Source: a virus
Virus record (IMG/VR): IMGVR_UViG_3300015360_000090
Span: 1 to 39,855 of that record
DNA: 39,855 bases
Strand: one strand, 5' to 3'
Both the position numbers and the translations under genes were made by a program. The number at the start of each line of letters is the position of its first letter. The first letter of the stretch is position 1. Under the pieces are notes generated by a model that saw only the letters and a list, made by a program, of their open reading frames with translations, had not been told where the DNA came from and ran no database searches. This document shows positions 1 through 9,944 of this stretch, in pieces.

Positions 1-1031
1 CCCTCGACCTCGAAGTTGTAGACGTCGGCCTCACCGTAGAACGACGAGTACTCACGGATCGGCAAGGCCCATAGGTCGCCGTAATCCTTGTAGATGTTCT
101 TCGTCTTACCGATCTCGGAGTGAACGGCCTTTACACAGTAGCCGACGAACTGACCGGCCCACTGCTTTCCGATCGATACCACCCACTCGTAGGTCTCTTC
201 GCGAGAGCGACCGGAGCCCGCCTTGTGGCGGAGAAGCTGGTAGGACGTGGGGATGCCGAGCCGGAAGAGGATCTCTCGAACCTGATGGGCCAGGTCTTCA
301 GATGATGTACTGCACAGCAGATCTCCCCCGGCCGAGAAACCGTCGCCGTTGAAGTACGCCCCGAGAAGACTGAACTGAAGGAGGGGTTCCCAATAGAGAA
401 CTTCTTCTGCGAGCTTCTTGGTTTTCGAGTACCTCCCGCATAGTTGGACACAGGTCTCCGCGAGGCTCGGATCATAGATGCCGATCGCGAATGCCTCTTC
501 GCAGTTCTCGCGTTGCCGCCAGACCGGCGCGTTCCGCGTACCCACAGCTTCGCAGAGACCAGCGATCTCATCGTTGACTGCATCAGACTTGTTGACCGTC
601 AGCTCGATACCGGCGTAGGCGCCCTTCTTGTCGAAGACAACGTGGCCTTCCGCCAAGTAGTACCCGAGGATCCGCGCCATCTTAGGAGTGATGCTGGTAG
701 GAAGGGTCTTCGTGGCCTTCGGGCGGGCCAAGACCATGCCCTCCAGGTCCTTGGCGTACGTCCACCCAAACTCCGGCTTGTCCTTCTTCCAGACACGATG
801 AGCATCTTTTGCCGCAGATGCCGCCCAAAAGGGATGCTCGACCGTGGCGACGAAGGCATCTTCGTTCGCCGGCTTGATCTCGAAGAGTTCGCCCTTGTAC
901 CGGCGGTGATGAAGCTCGGTGACCCGGCCAGTTCCGCCGGTATGCGTACGTACGCGATCACCAACTTCAATCTGTTCGATGGGCTTCTTCGTGCCATCCG
1001 CCAGCGAGATCATGGCTCCAGCACAGAAACA
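1..1031 (-). mobile_element. Intein with LAGLIDADG homing-endonuclease domain (C-terminal end beyond the window)
   Basis: The intein starts at Cys181 of the host protein. Block A reads CFCAGAMISLADG and is followed by a Hint-type PIEQIEVGDRV segment. Block B is VEHPFW with His246. Two dodecapeptide motifs of a LAGLIDADG (DOD) endonuclease follow: ILGYYLAEG around residues 301-309 and LLGAYFNGDG around 402-411, each with its acidic residue (Glu308, Asp410). At the window edge ADVYNFEVEG (about 515-524) matches block F. Only block G, with the terminal His-Asn and the C-extein nucleophile, is missing, so the full intein is probably about 360 residues. The junction, SMG before the Cys, lies in what looks like a conserved extein motif, as expected for an intein. 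Known family behaviour: self-splicing from the precursor, with the endonuclease spreading the element into intein-free alleles. Confidence 0.9.
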
Positions 1032-1571
1032 GCCCATAGATACGTCTACACGCTCGTGTGCAGCTATACGATCTAGGATGCTGCTGTGCCCCTTCTTCGC
1101 AGCCTCAGCGTTGAAGACGCGCTCGACAAGCTCTACGCGCTTCATCACTGGATTGATCGCGACGTAAACGACGTCACCAAAACCGAGCTGTTCTGGGTCT
1201 GTGTTTTTGTGGTGCGCGTAGACTGTGGCGCCGTAGTAGCTCGGGTAGCCGTAGGGCCAGGCGAGCCCCTGCATCTTGTCTACGTCGTAGGAACGGCCAA
1301 AGCCTTCTGGGGCGTGCAGGAGGCCGTTGAAATCAAGATGCTCGTTGTGGCCGTACCAGTCGCGGTTCGAGTTCGCGCCATAGAACTCGCTGTAGCCCAT
1401 GGCGTTGACGAGCACGTAGGTGTAGCGGGGATCTGGCTCGAGCTTATCAATGAAGCTCTGGACCTCCGGCAATACCTGACTCGCGGTCTTGGTATGCTCT
1501 CCGGGGCGGATGATGGAGATCAGAGACTCGCCATCATGCTCCCCGGCAAAGTAGGCCCTCTTGATATGCAT
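1..1571 (-). CDS. Phage head/structural protein interrupted by an intein (partial, runs off the left edge)
   Basis: Open for 523 codons from the ATG at 1571, one base after the stop of the upstream gene, to the window edge. The start is fixed by an in-frame TGA 24 bases upstream. Residues 1-180 form the N-extein. It contains a Tyr/Asn/Gly-rich segment (NAMGYSEFYGANSNRDWYG), an HHKNTDP segment and a stretch ending in VDVSMG. Residue 181 is Cys and begins a typical intein. I associate the N-extein with virion or head-maturation proteins of large phages, but from memory of motif style only; the function is not established. The gene is the last visible one of a minus-strand block of virion-like genes. 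The C-extein and stop lie outside the window. I am sure it is coding and carries an intein, and unsure of the extein's role. Confidence 0.85.
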   Translation of the reverse strand, partial: MHIKRAYFAGEHDGESLISIIRPGEHTKTASQVLPEVQSFIDKLEPDPRYTYVLVNAMGYSEFYGANSNRDWYGHNEHLDFNGLLHAPEGFGRSYDVDKMQGLAWPYGYPSYYGATVYAHHKNTDPEQLGFGDVVYVAINPVMKRVELVERVFNAEAAKKGHSSILDRIAAHERVDVSMGCFCAGAMISLADGTKKPIEQIEVGDRVRTHTGGTGRVTELHHRRYKGELFEIKPANEDAFVATVEHPFWAASAAKDAHRVWKKDKPEFGWTYAKDLEGMVLARPKATKTLPTSITPKMARILGYYLAEGHVVFDKKGAYAGIELTVNKSDAVNDEIAGLCEAVGTRNAPVWRQRENCEEAFAIGIYDPSLAETCVQLCGRYSKTKKLAEEVLYWEPLLQFSLLGAYFNGDGFSAGGDLLCSTSSEDLAHQVREILFRLGIPTSYQLLRHKAGSGRSREETYEWVVSIGKQWAGQFVGYCVKAVHSEIGKTKNIYKDYGDLWALPIREYSSFYGEADVYNFEVE

Positions 1572-1572
1572 C

Positions 1573-2301
1573 TTAGCCGCCGCAAGCTGCGATCAGCCGC
1601 TGACCCGCCGTAGCTTTGCTCGCGCTCTTGCTCGCCTGTTTCGGTTTGTAGTACCCGATGAGTGCGTGCATGATCTCTTTGGCCTGGGTAGGGTTCCTAG
1701 CTACGGCCTGCTCGTAACGACCAGTCAGCTTGCCTGTGTCGTCGTGTATACGCTGCTTGAGCGAGTCCTCGAGCCCCTTGATGCGCTTCTCTTTCGTACC
1801 GAGCTCGCCATGTTCTTTCTCGAGAGTGTCGTAGCGCATGAAGCCGTGCTCGACCTGACGCGTTACGCCGGCGCCGATAGCACGACCCACGCTGCTCTCA
1901 CCGCGCTGCGCCTGGGACAGGTGAGATCGAATCTGAGCCAGCTCTTTTACGCCCTCGAGCAAGGCGCGACCGGACTGGCCTTGGTCGAGACCGCCGGACT
2001 CCATGATGGTGTCGACCCAGGCGCCGGCCACCATAGGATCGCGAGCCATCATGGGGTTGACGTTGTGCAGGCTAGTGTAGATGCGCTTCACTAGCTTGGG
2101 ATCACGTCCGCTCTTGAGCTGCGGGTGGATGTCGAGCATCTCTTTGAACGCCGTGCTCTGGGCCTTGGCTTCGCGGACCTTTTCGAGGTGGCCCATGCCG
2201 GCTGCGGCTGCAGCTCCCATACCCAGGGCTACGGTAGGCGCCCAGAACGCGGGGTCCTTGAGCAGCTTTCCGAACCCGCCGGTCTTAGTGTACTTAGGCA
2301 T
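1573..2301 (-). CDS. Hypothetical virion-type protein, 242 aa
   Basis: The ATG is preceded by a strong GAGGAGAG ribosome site seven or so bases upstream. The N-terminus has an Ala/Gly-rich hydrophobic segment at about residues 18-36 that could be a membrane helix. The rest is polar and rich in Lys, Glu and Gln, with a probable helical or coiled section at about 150-190 and a basic, Ala/Ser-rich tail. I do not recognise a family. It lies between two small virion-like genes and the intein-containing gene, whose ATG follows this stop after one base, so the two are likely translationally coupled. A membrane-associated or virion-internal protein fits, but this is inference. Confidence 0.7.
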   Translation of the reverse strand: MPKYTKTGGFGKLLKDPAFWAPTVALGMGAAAAAGMGHLEKVREAKAQSTAFKEMLDIHPQLKSGRDPKLVKRIYTSLHNVNPMMARDPMVAGAWVDTIMESGGLDQGQSGRALLEGVKELAQIRSHLSQAQRGESSVGRAIGAGVTRQVEHGFMRYDTLEKEHGELGTKEKRIKGLEDSLKQRIHDDTGKLTGRYEQAVARNPTQAKEIMHALIGYYKPKQASKSASKATAGQRLIAACGG

Positions 2302-2310
2302 GATCTCTCC

Positions 2311-2583
2311 TCAGTATCCGTTGCCGTACGTCATCCGGTACTTCAGCTCACGAGCCTCGTTTCGGACCTTGCGACCGCCGAGGAGTGTTGCGCCACCTAG
2401 GGCGGCAACGCCTGCAGCTCGGCCTATGTTCTCGTGCGCACCGAGGCCCTTTGCAAGGCCAGCGCCGAGGTCAGCCGAGCTAACAGCTACGCCCTTCAAT
2501 CCCTTGGCCAGACTCTCCCCGACTTGGAGGGCACCGGCGCGCTTGAGCAGCGTGATTGCGATCGCATCACTTCGGCGTGTCAC
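2311..2583 (-). CDS. Small hypothetical protein, about 90 aa, with Ala/Gly-rich hydrophobic segment
   Basis: I place the start at the GTG at 2583 because a GGAGG ribosome site sits five bases upstream, immediately after the preceding gene's stop. An in-frame ATG at 2595 would overlap that gene by 11 bases and lacks a good site. The protein is Ala/Gly/Leu-rich, with a hydrophobic stretch (AAGVAALGGATLLGG) near residue 65 and a basic C-terminus. No family is recognised. Its composition resembles the glycine-rich segments in the neighbouring virion-like proteins. Confidence 0.6.
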   Translation of the reverse strand: MTRRSDAIAITLLKRAGALQVGESLAKGLKGVAVSSADLGAGLAKGLGAHENIGRAAGVAALGGATLLGGRKVRNEARELKYRMTYGNGY

Positions 2584-2584
2584 A

Positions 2585-3403
2585 TCAGCCTCCATGCTTC
2601 TTGAGCCATACGCTGACCTTGTTCAGCTCTGCCTCTACGGCCTTCAGTGCTGCAGCGTGGGCCGCGGCGCTAGAGGCGTGCTTGGTGAGATCAGTGAACA
2701 GCGACACGACCCTAGTCTCAGGGTTGAGCCGACGCCCAGCGACCTTCGTGTTCTCGGTGCGCATTGCACTGGCGAGCTTGGTGTAGATCGTCTTGGCGAG
2801 TTCAGGGTGTACCGCCGACCATGCCCAGAACAGCTCTTCCGGCGCTGCTCCGGCAGCCGATGCCGACTTCACGGCCTCGACAAGATCGTCGTACGCCTCG
2901 GCCACGCGGCCCTTTGAGGCCTCGACATTCTGAATCAGCTCATCGTGCGCGGCCGAGAGTTTCGACCTCAGGCTGTAGACCTCACCGAGTGCGCCGGTAC
3001 GCGTGCGCTCGGCGACGAAGCCGAAGTCTTCGGCAGAGGAGTGCTTCGAGAAGCTAGGCGGCATGGAGTACTCGAGGGAGTCCATGACGACCTCTCTGGG
3101 CCGAGCGGCGTCGTTTAGGGTCTGCATCACTTCCACAGGGTCGGCGGGTCCGCCGTCGATATGAACAGATCGCGACGACCCAGAGATGGACGCGAACTTA
3201 CGGTTGAACATCTCGATGTTCGCGAACTCCACGACGCGGCGAACCTGTTGGGAGTTTAGCTTGACGTGTCCGACGGTCTGAACGACGGCATCGGTCATGT
3301 TGAGTCCGGAGGTCTCAGAGACGTGCGCGGCCTGCTTCCCCAGGGCTTCTAGGCTAGTGGGGTCGACCGGCCGCCCGCGCAGCGGAATGTCATGGCTGGT
3401 CAT
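2585..3403 (-). CDS. Hypothetical virion-type protein, 272 aa; first gene of its block
   Basis: I prefer the ATG at 3403 over the GTG four codons upstream, because GTGGAG lies about seven bases before the ATG. The protein is soluble-looking with long Ala-rich helices: about residues 145-185 (EVYSLRSKLSAAHDEL onward) and the C-terminal 40 residues. No catalytic motif was seen and I do not recognise the family. It is the first gene of the minus-strand block leading to the intein-containing gene and is divergent from the gyrase-containing block. Confidence 0.75.
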   Translation of the reverse strand: MTSHDIPLRGRPVDPTSLEALGKQAAHVSETSGLNMTDAVVQTVGHVKLNSQQVRRVVEFANIEMFNRKFASISGSSRSVHIDGGPADPVEVMQTLNDAARPREVVMDSLEYSMPPSFSKHSSAEDFGFVAERTRTGALGEVYSLRSKLSAAHDELIQNVEASKGRVAEAYDDLVEAVKSASAAGAAPEELFWAWSAVHPELAKTIYTKLASAMRTENTKVAGRRLNPETRVVSLFTDLTKHASSAAAHAAALKAVEAELNKVSVWLKKHGG

Positions 3404-3464
3404 GGTGTTCTCCACGGGATCTAGTTGTGAATGGTAGCCTACTTCTGCATTAGAGGGGAATCCT
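3404..3464. promoter_or_regulatory. Divergent intergenic spacer between two blocks
   Basis: Sixty-one bases separate two divergent genes and must hold, or overlap, promoters for both. On the plus strand TTGTGA (3425-3430), 17 bases and CATTAG (3448-3453) is a weak sigma-70-like pair. It would leave only a very short leader, so I do not trust it. No TTGACC-type site like those at 19368-19403 or 30165-30200 is present. Confidence 0.25.
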
Positions 3465-5877
<2,413 letters not shown>

Positions 5878-5895
5878 TGTGAAAAACTGATCACA
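5878..5895. promoter_or_regulatory. Inverted repeat TGTGA-N8-TCACA
   Basis: The perfect five-base half-sites lie directly after the gyrB stop and before the next gene. They could be an operator or chance. The spacing is eight bases, not the six of a CRP site, so I do not call it CRP-binding. Confidence 0.2.
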
Positions 5896-5955
5896 ATCCA
5901 CTATTAGTAGATGAAGAGAGAACCTGGTTCCTCAAGTCAACTCACGGAGACGAAC

Positions 5956-6492
5956 ATGAACGAAGAAAAAGTGATCGAGAAAGTCCAGACCATCATCGAC
6001 CAGGGACGTACGGAGACGACGAAAGTCGTCGAAACCATGCTGAACAACTTCGCTGCAGCCGCGGCGAAGATCGAGGTCGTCGCAGGGGGGTTCGACCTCC
6101 CGGTGGCGGATGCGGTGGAGATGACCGGTGGGGTTCGTGCGGAGAGCAGCCTGCTCAACCGGCTGCGCGGGCGCCCAATGGCCCTGTCCGTCGGGTTCAA
6201 GAAGGCCGAGGCATTCAAGGCGCTGGCGAATGGGACGGCCACTGCCGAGGTGGTCGGGGCGGCGCACCTCGGGCTGTATGCGCTCGGCCTCGAAGAGGCA
6301 TTCCGGCTCGGCATCGTGGAGACGAAGCCGTCCCCACTCAGCAAGCTGCAGATCGCCGCTCTGGCAATCGGCGGCGCGGTCGTAGTGGCCGGAGCCGTAG
6401 GGCTCACGGCCCGCGCGGTGCGCAACGCACGTGCGTCGCGAGACGAGCGTGCGCTGCGCGAGCTGATCAGCGGTGAAGCCATCACCGAGTGA
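5956..6492 (+). CDS. Small membrane-anchored hypothetical protein, 178 aa
   Basis: I choose the ATG at 5956, with ACGGAGA about six bases upstream, over the ATG at 5911, which lacks a ribosome site. The N-terminal 45 residues form a charged, probably coiled-coil helix. The middle is Ala/Val-rich. A single membrane helix lies near residue 130-150 (IAALAIGGAVVVAGAVGL), followed by a basic, then acidic, C-terminal tail. No family is recognised. It is the last gene of the gyrB block and is followed by a strong hairpin. Confidence 0.7.
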   Translation: MNEEKVIEKVQTIIDQGRTETTKVVETMLNNFAAAAAKIEVVAGGFDLPVADAVEMTGGVRAESSLLNRLRGRPMALSVGFKKAEAFKALANGTATAEVVGAAHLGLYALGLEEAFRLGIVETKPSPLSKLQIAALAIGGAVVVAGAVGLTARAVRNARASRDERALRELISGEAITE

Positions 6493-6509
6493 CACTGCGA
6501 TGGATCTAT

Positions 6510-6533
6510 AGCCCTGGGCGAAAGCTCAGGGCT
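6510..6533. terminator. Hairpin terminator with GAAA tetraloop between convergent genes
   Basis: AGCCCTGGGC pairs with GCTCAGGGCT (10 pairs, one G-T) around a GAAA loop. The site is centred between the convergent small membrane protein and terminase genes, so it could stop transcription from both sides. No U-tract follows on the plus strand, so it may act only partly or mainly as an mRNA 3' stabiliser. Confidence 0.7.
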
Positions 6534-6550
6534 TAGAGCCGTCGCTTTGC

Positions 6551-8380
6551 TCAGATGACGGCGTAGTCATCGCCGATCAGTGCTTCAATCTCTTCCATAG
6601 CTCTGTCTTCCCTGATACGTGCCGCGGCCTCTTCGCTCGAGGGCTCTTGGATCGGTGCAAAGATATCGGGACGCTTGACGTGAAACAGGCTCACGACCAT
6701 GCAGTAAAGGATGGCGTGGAAGGTGTCGTCGGGGATGCTGCGGGGCTTATCGTATTTGATCATACGCAAGGTCTCGCTGTACTCAGCGTGGATGCTGAGG
6801 ATGTCTTCGGCATACGGTACTTTGAACACGTCGTAGGCCGGAAGTCTGATCTTCCCGGTCTTGAGTGCTGAAAAGATGTCAGCCATGACTACGGTGCGGA
6901 AGATAATGGAGCGGTAGAGCGCGGCCTTGAACGTGATCTTCTTGGTCGACTTGGCAGCGTACTGGAACTGATGCACGCGCTTAGGGCCGTAGATCGAGGT
7001 GAGCTTCTTGTTTTGCACAAAGCCCATACCGTAGTCGGACCCGATGAGCTTGATGCTGAACTTATTGATCAGCCTCAAGATTTCTCTCATCTGAGGTTCC
7101 GGGTCGGTGAGCACGCCATCGAAGCGCTTCGTGAACACAATCTGGAAGCTGCTGTCGTTTCTAACGTACCCGCCAATCGTGATCACCGAGTAGGCGTTGG
7201 CGCCGGTTCCCCAGTCGAGTCCGGCATAGAGGTTATGCGTCTTGCCCAGCACTGCGACCTGGTCTTCATCCATCAGGTAGGTGTTGGTCTCGTCGCAAGC
7301 CCTAGCCACTTCCATTCTAGTGATCGGCTTAGTACCGCTGTCGTAGCTCAGTGCCATGACCTCATTCATGAACTGTGCTGTGGGGTACGTCTCCATGGTG
7401 TGGAGGATCGAGTTCCATGCCTTGTACGGGTTCTTGTCGCTGAAGTCAGGCTTGAAGTACCACGGCACCATGAGGCGGCAGATGCGGTAGCCCTCTACGG
7501 TGGCACCGGGGTTCATGGCCACCCACCGAGATAGTGGGTGCTCTGGGTTCAGTCCGTTGCCGCAGCGTTCACAGATCGGACCTACCTTGCCGATGTTCTT
7601 CGGTCCCAGCACCACCCAGTGAATCGGAATGTGATGCTCGCAGGGCACCACCCACTCCGACATCGTGGACTGCTTGGACCAGATGTTCTCGATCGAGTTA
7701 TCGAAGCTCTTCGGCGTGCCGCTGTAGACGTGCAGTGCGTTTCGAAATCTCGATGCCGACTCCCTGATAACAGGAAGGACGTCCTTGAGTAGGTCCTGTA
7801 CCTCGTCATAGAAGATCGAGGAGACCGAGATGCCGCGGATGCGGTCAGCGTTGAGGAAGGCGTACCGAAGATAGATCTTCGACTGCGTCAGGAACTCCTT
7901 CTCGAGGATGTTCCAGGTCAAGCTCTTGTGCGTAAGCGCTTTGACCATCGGGCTGATCTCTACGATGTCATCGATACGCGCAGAGCTAAACACCTTGGTC
8001 TGACTAGCCGAGGGCGTCACGAACATGACGTTCTGGTACCAGTTCATCCCGCACAGGGCGATCAGCTTGTTCCCTAGCGTGGTCGACTTTTCGGTCTGGC
8101 GTGAGGTCATGAACAAGACCTCACGCGACTCGGTGTCGTAGGGGCGCAGAAGGTACTTACGCTCCGAGAACTCGATCGGAGCTACGCGGCCCTTCTCGCC
8201 GTCCTTCACGCGGACCATGTGCGTGGTCCACTCCGATGTCTTCATCGCGAGCTTCTTCACGCCTAGCTTCTTTTTCTTTGCCATAGCGCTGAATGGATCA
8301 GCGACATACAGTTCCTTCGAGCGGTCACCCTTCTCGAACGCGGAGTAGTCGATGTCACCGAAGATGGGCTTGGACGCCAT
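6551..8380 (-). CDS. terL: Terminase large subunit (DNA-packaging ATPase/nuclease)
   Basis: I start at the ATG at 8380 (609 aa) because AGAAAGAGA lies about eight bases upstream; an upstream in-frame ATG at 8476 has no such site. The ATPase half has a variant Walker A, SRQTEKST (93-100), with Glu where Gly is usual, and a Walker B, SIFYDEVQD (188-196). A small insertion has a possible zinc site: CEHH at 247-250 with CERC at 270-273. The RNase H-like nuclease half has YAGLDWG (Asp389), GSDYG (Asp449) and DDTFHA (551-556). Family role: the motor that threads and cuts concatemeric DNA at the portal. The portal gene is about 15 kb away on the same strand, an unusually wide separation. It is the last gene of the RNA polymerase/spike block. 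Confidence 0.93.
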   Translation of the reverse strand: MASKPIFGDIDYSAFEKGDRSKELYVADPFSAMAKKKKLGVKKLAMKTSEWTTHMVRVKDGEKGRVAPIEFSERKYLLRPYDTESREVLFMTSRQTEKSTTLGNKLIALCGMNWYQNVMFVTPSASQTKVFSSARIDDIVEISPMVKALTHKSLTWNILEKEFLTQSKIYLRYAFLNADRIRGISVSSIFYDEVQDLLKDVLPVIRESASRFRNALHVYSGTPKSFDNSIENIWSKQSTMSEWVVPCEHHIPIHWVVLGPKNIGKVGPICERCGNGLNPEHPLSRWVAMNPGATVEGYRICRLMVPWYFKPDFSDKNPYKAWNSILHTMETYPTAQFMNEVMALSYDSGTKPITRMEVARACDETNTYLMDEDQVAVLGKTHNLYAGLDWGTGANAYSVITIGGYVRNDSSFQIVFTKRFDGVLTDPEPQMREILRLINKFSIKLIGSDYGMGFVQNKKLTSIYGPKRVHQFQYAAKSTKKITFKAALYRSIIFRTVVMADIFSALKTGKIRLPAYDVFKVPYAEDILSIHAEYSETLRMIKYDKPRSIPDDTFHAILYCMVVSLFHVKRPDIFAPIQEPSSEEAAARIREDRAMEEIEALIGDDYAVI

Positions 8381-8447
8381 GAGTGGTCTCTTTCTAACGT
8401 GGCTGGGTAGCTCTGTAGCCGGGAACCTCAGGGATAAGGAAGGATCA

Positions 8448-8660
8448 ATGTGGTTCCGCTTTGCGGCGCCTCCCACTGATCACTTCCGTCTGGCCGCCCG
8501 TAACTACCTTTCCGAGTACAACCGTGCGCATGGCACGTCGTTTTCTGTAGCCTTCCCGAAGGCCTATCGCATGAGGCTCAAAGAGGGGCGTCGATCTCCT
8601 CGAAGAACCGATGGGCAAAGTAGAAGGGATCAGGGGAAGCCCCAACCCCCTTCGCGATGA
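8448..8660 (+). CDS. Possible small protein, 70 aa, opposite to its neighbours
   Basis: A near-perfect AAGGAAGGA ribosome site (8436-8444) precedes an ATG at 8448. The first 47 residues (beginning MWFRFAAPPTDHFRL) look protein-like and fill the otherwise unused 197-base gap between terminase and the next gene. The last 80 bases overlap the 3' end of the oppositely oriented 128-aa gene, and that tail is low-complexity and basic. It has no plus-strand neighbours. It could instead be a leader of the terminase mRNA with no coding role. Confidence 0.35.
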   Translation: MWFRFAAPPTDHFRLAARNYLSEYNRAHGTSFSVAFPKAYRMRLKEGRRSPRRTDGQSRRDQGKPQPPSR

Positions 8661-8964
8661 TGCAGAAGGACTGGTTCAGCTCCGTGAAGCTAGCCTTCAG
8701 GAACTTCACGTCGAACACCTTAGGCATCGCGCGCTCGAGGCGATCGTTCATCGCATACGCTGCTGCCCACGAACCTGGTGTCGTCGGAGGGTAGTAGGTC
8801 CAGTCCGTGTCGGGCGGATAGAAGTGAAAGATCATGGCGTTGTCATCGATACGGACACCGTATTCGACGTGGTAGTTCTGGGTCTGCTTCATCAGCCTCC
8901 CAGGGATGGCGTCGAGCAGGCCGGTCGCTGGGGACCAATCTGCGCTTTCGAATGCTTCGTTCAT
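8578..8964 (-). CDS. Hypothetical protein, 128 aa
   Basis: The ATG overlaps the stop of the preceding gene (ATGA), so translation is probably coupled. The protein is rich in aromatic residues (YHVEYGV, FHFYPPDTDWTYYPP, PFYFAHRFF) and has a compact alpha/beta look. No motif or membrane segment is evident. It lies between a possible packaging accessory gene and terminase, but position alone does not give a function. Confidence 0.7.
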   Translation of the reverse strand: MNEAFESADWSPATGLLDAIPGRLMKQTQNYHVEYGVRIDDNAMIFHFYPPDTDWTYYPPTTPGSWAAAYAMNDRLERAMPKVFDVKFLKASFTELNQSFCIIAKGVGASPDPFYFAHRFFEEIDAPL

Positions 8965-9944
8965 GTGATCACCTCGTCGGTTTCAGGGTCGATATCGTAG
9001 ATGTCGGCGGTGCTATCAGGGATCTCAGTGTTCTCTGTCTCGTCGAAGAGCGGAACGAGCTCTCCGGCGGTGTCGATAACGGCCGAGAGTGCTGGCATAT
9101 CCTTCACGCTAGCGAGCTTCGAGGCATCATAGAGGGTTTCGATCTTCTTGAACTCCTCGAGCAGGTCTGCGCTGCCACCACGATGCGTCTTCAGCTCTTC
9201 GTCGGCCTGCTTGACCAGGCTGAAGGCCAGCAGGGCTGCTTGTGTGCGTGCCAGGGCGGGCTTTGAGTCGAGCAGGACGTGCTCCATGAACAGGGCGAAC
9301 CCGTGGTCTCGGAACGCGCTGTACTGCTCCACTGGGGTGAGAGACTCTGCGCTGCGATCTACCATAGCCAAGGTAAGGGCGGCTCCGGCGGCCGACCTAG
9401 GCGAGTTCAGCGCGGCCAGGTAGTCGTTGTTGTTACCCTCAGGAAGCCACCTTCCGATGATAACTTTCCAGTCGTTTGCGGACAGCGTCGAGGCATCCCA
9501 GAAGTAGTGCGAGTACGCCTTCACGACGCGCACATTCATGGTGGAGTCGTCGAAGCCGAAGCGGCTCTTGATACGTTGAGCTATCGAGGCTGGGCTCAGG
9601 GGCCCTAGCATCAGTGCCTCGATCATCCTACGGATGATGGGCTCGTTCAGTAGGTCGATCGCGGTATTGACGAAGCTATCCCTTCGCCACATCCCTGCGA
9701 TCTCCCACTTGTCCAGGAACTGTATGGTGTTTCGGTTCAGGTTATCTGCGAGCGGGTCGAAGTCTGGTGGGAACACCATCTTCTTGCGCTCGCTGACTAC
9801 GGATACGATGAACTTTGCGAGCTCGTGCTCTTTTTGCGGGAGTGGAAGCCTGAGATCAACGAGGTGGTTGATCACATCTGTAGTGCTCAGGCCTCTCTTA
9901 CTGAACAGATAGTTGATGTAGTTCTTGGAAGGGTGTCTGATCAC
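8961..9944 (-). CDS. Hypothetical protein, 327 aa; possible packaging accessory or small-terminase-like
   Basis: The start is the GTG at 9944, whose GTGA overlaps the TGA stop of the upstream gene and is preceded by GAGGA. A longer reading in the same frame from 10103 is only the shadow of the upstream gene, being Arg/Ser-rich and unlike the rest. Around residues 110-155 a helix-turn-helix-like region (LSPASIAQRIKSRFG) is followed by an aromatic segment (YSHYFWD). This arrangement resembles DNA-binding parts of phage small terminases and regulators. The C-terminus is very acidic. Placement two genes upstream of terL supports a packaging role, as inference only. Confidence 0.7.
   Translation of the reverse strand: MIRHPSKNYINYLFSKRGLSTTDVINHLVDLRLPLPQKEHELAKFIVSVVSERKKMVFPPDFDPLADNLNRNTIQFLDKWEIAGMWRRDSFVNTAIDLLNEPIIRRMIEALMLGPLSPASIAQRIKSRFGFDDSTMNVRVVKAYSHYFWDASTLSANDWKVIIGRWLPEGNNNDYLAALNSPRSAAGAALTLAMVDRSAESLTPVEQYSAFRDHGFALFMEHVLLDSKPALARTQAALLAFSLVKQADEELKTHRGGSADLLEEFKKIETLYDASKLASVKDMPALSAVIDTAGELVPLFDETENTEIPDSTADIYDIDPETDEVIT

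Noticed and set aside
444-1613. Plus-strand reading frames across the left end
   Set aside because: They are shadows of the minus-strand intein-containing gene, whose translation shows ordered intein motifs without a stop.
5878-5895. CRP-like site
   Set aside because: The half-sites match but the spacer is eight bases, not six, and there is no independent sign of CRP control in a phage operon.
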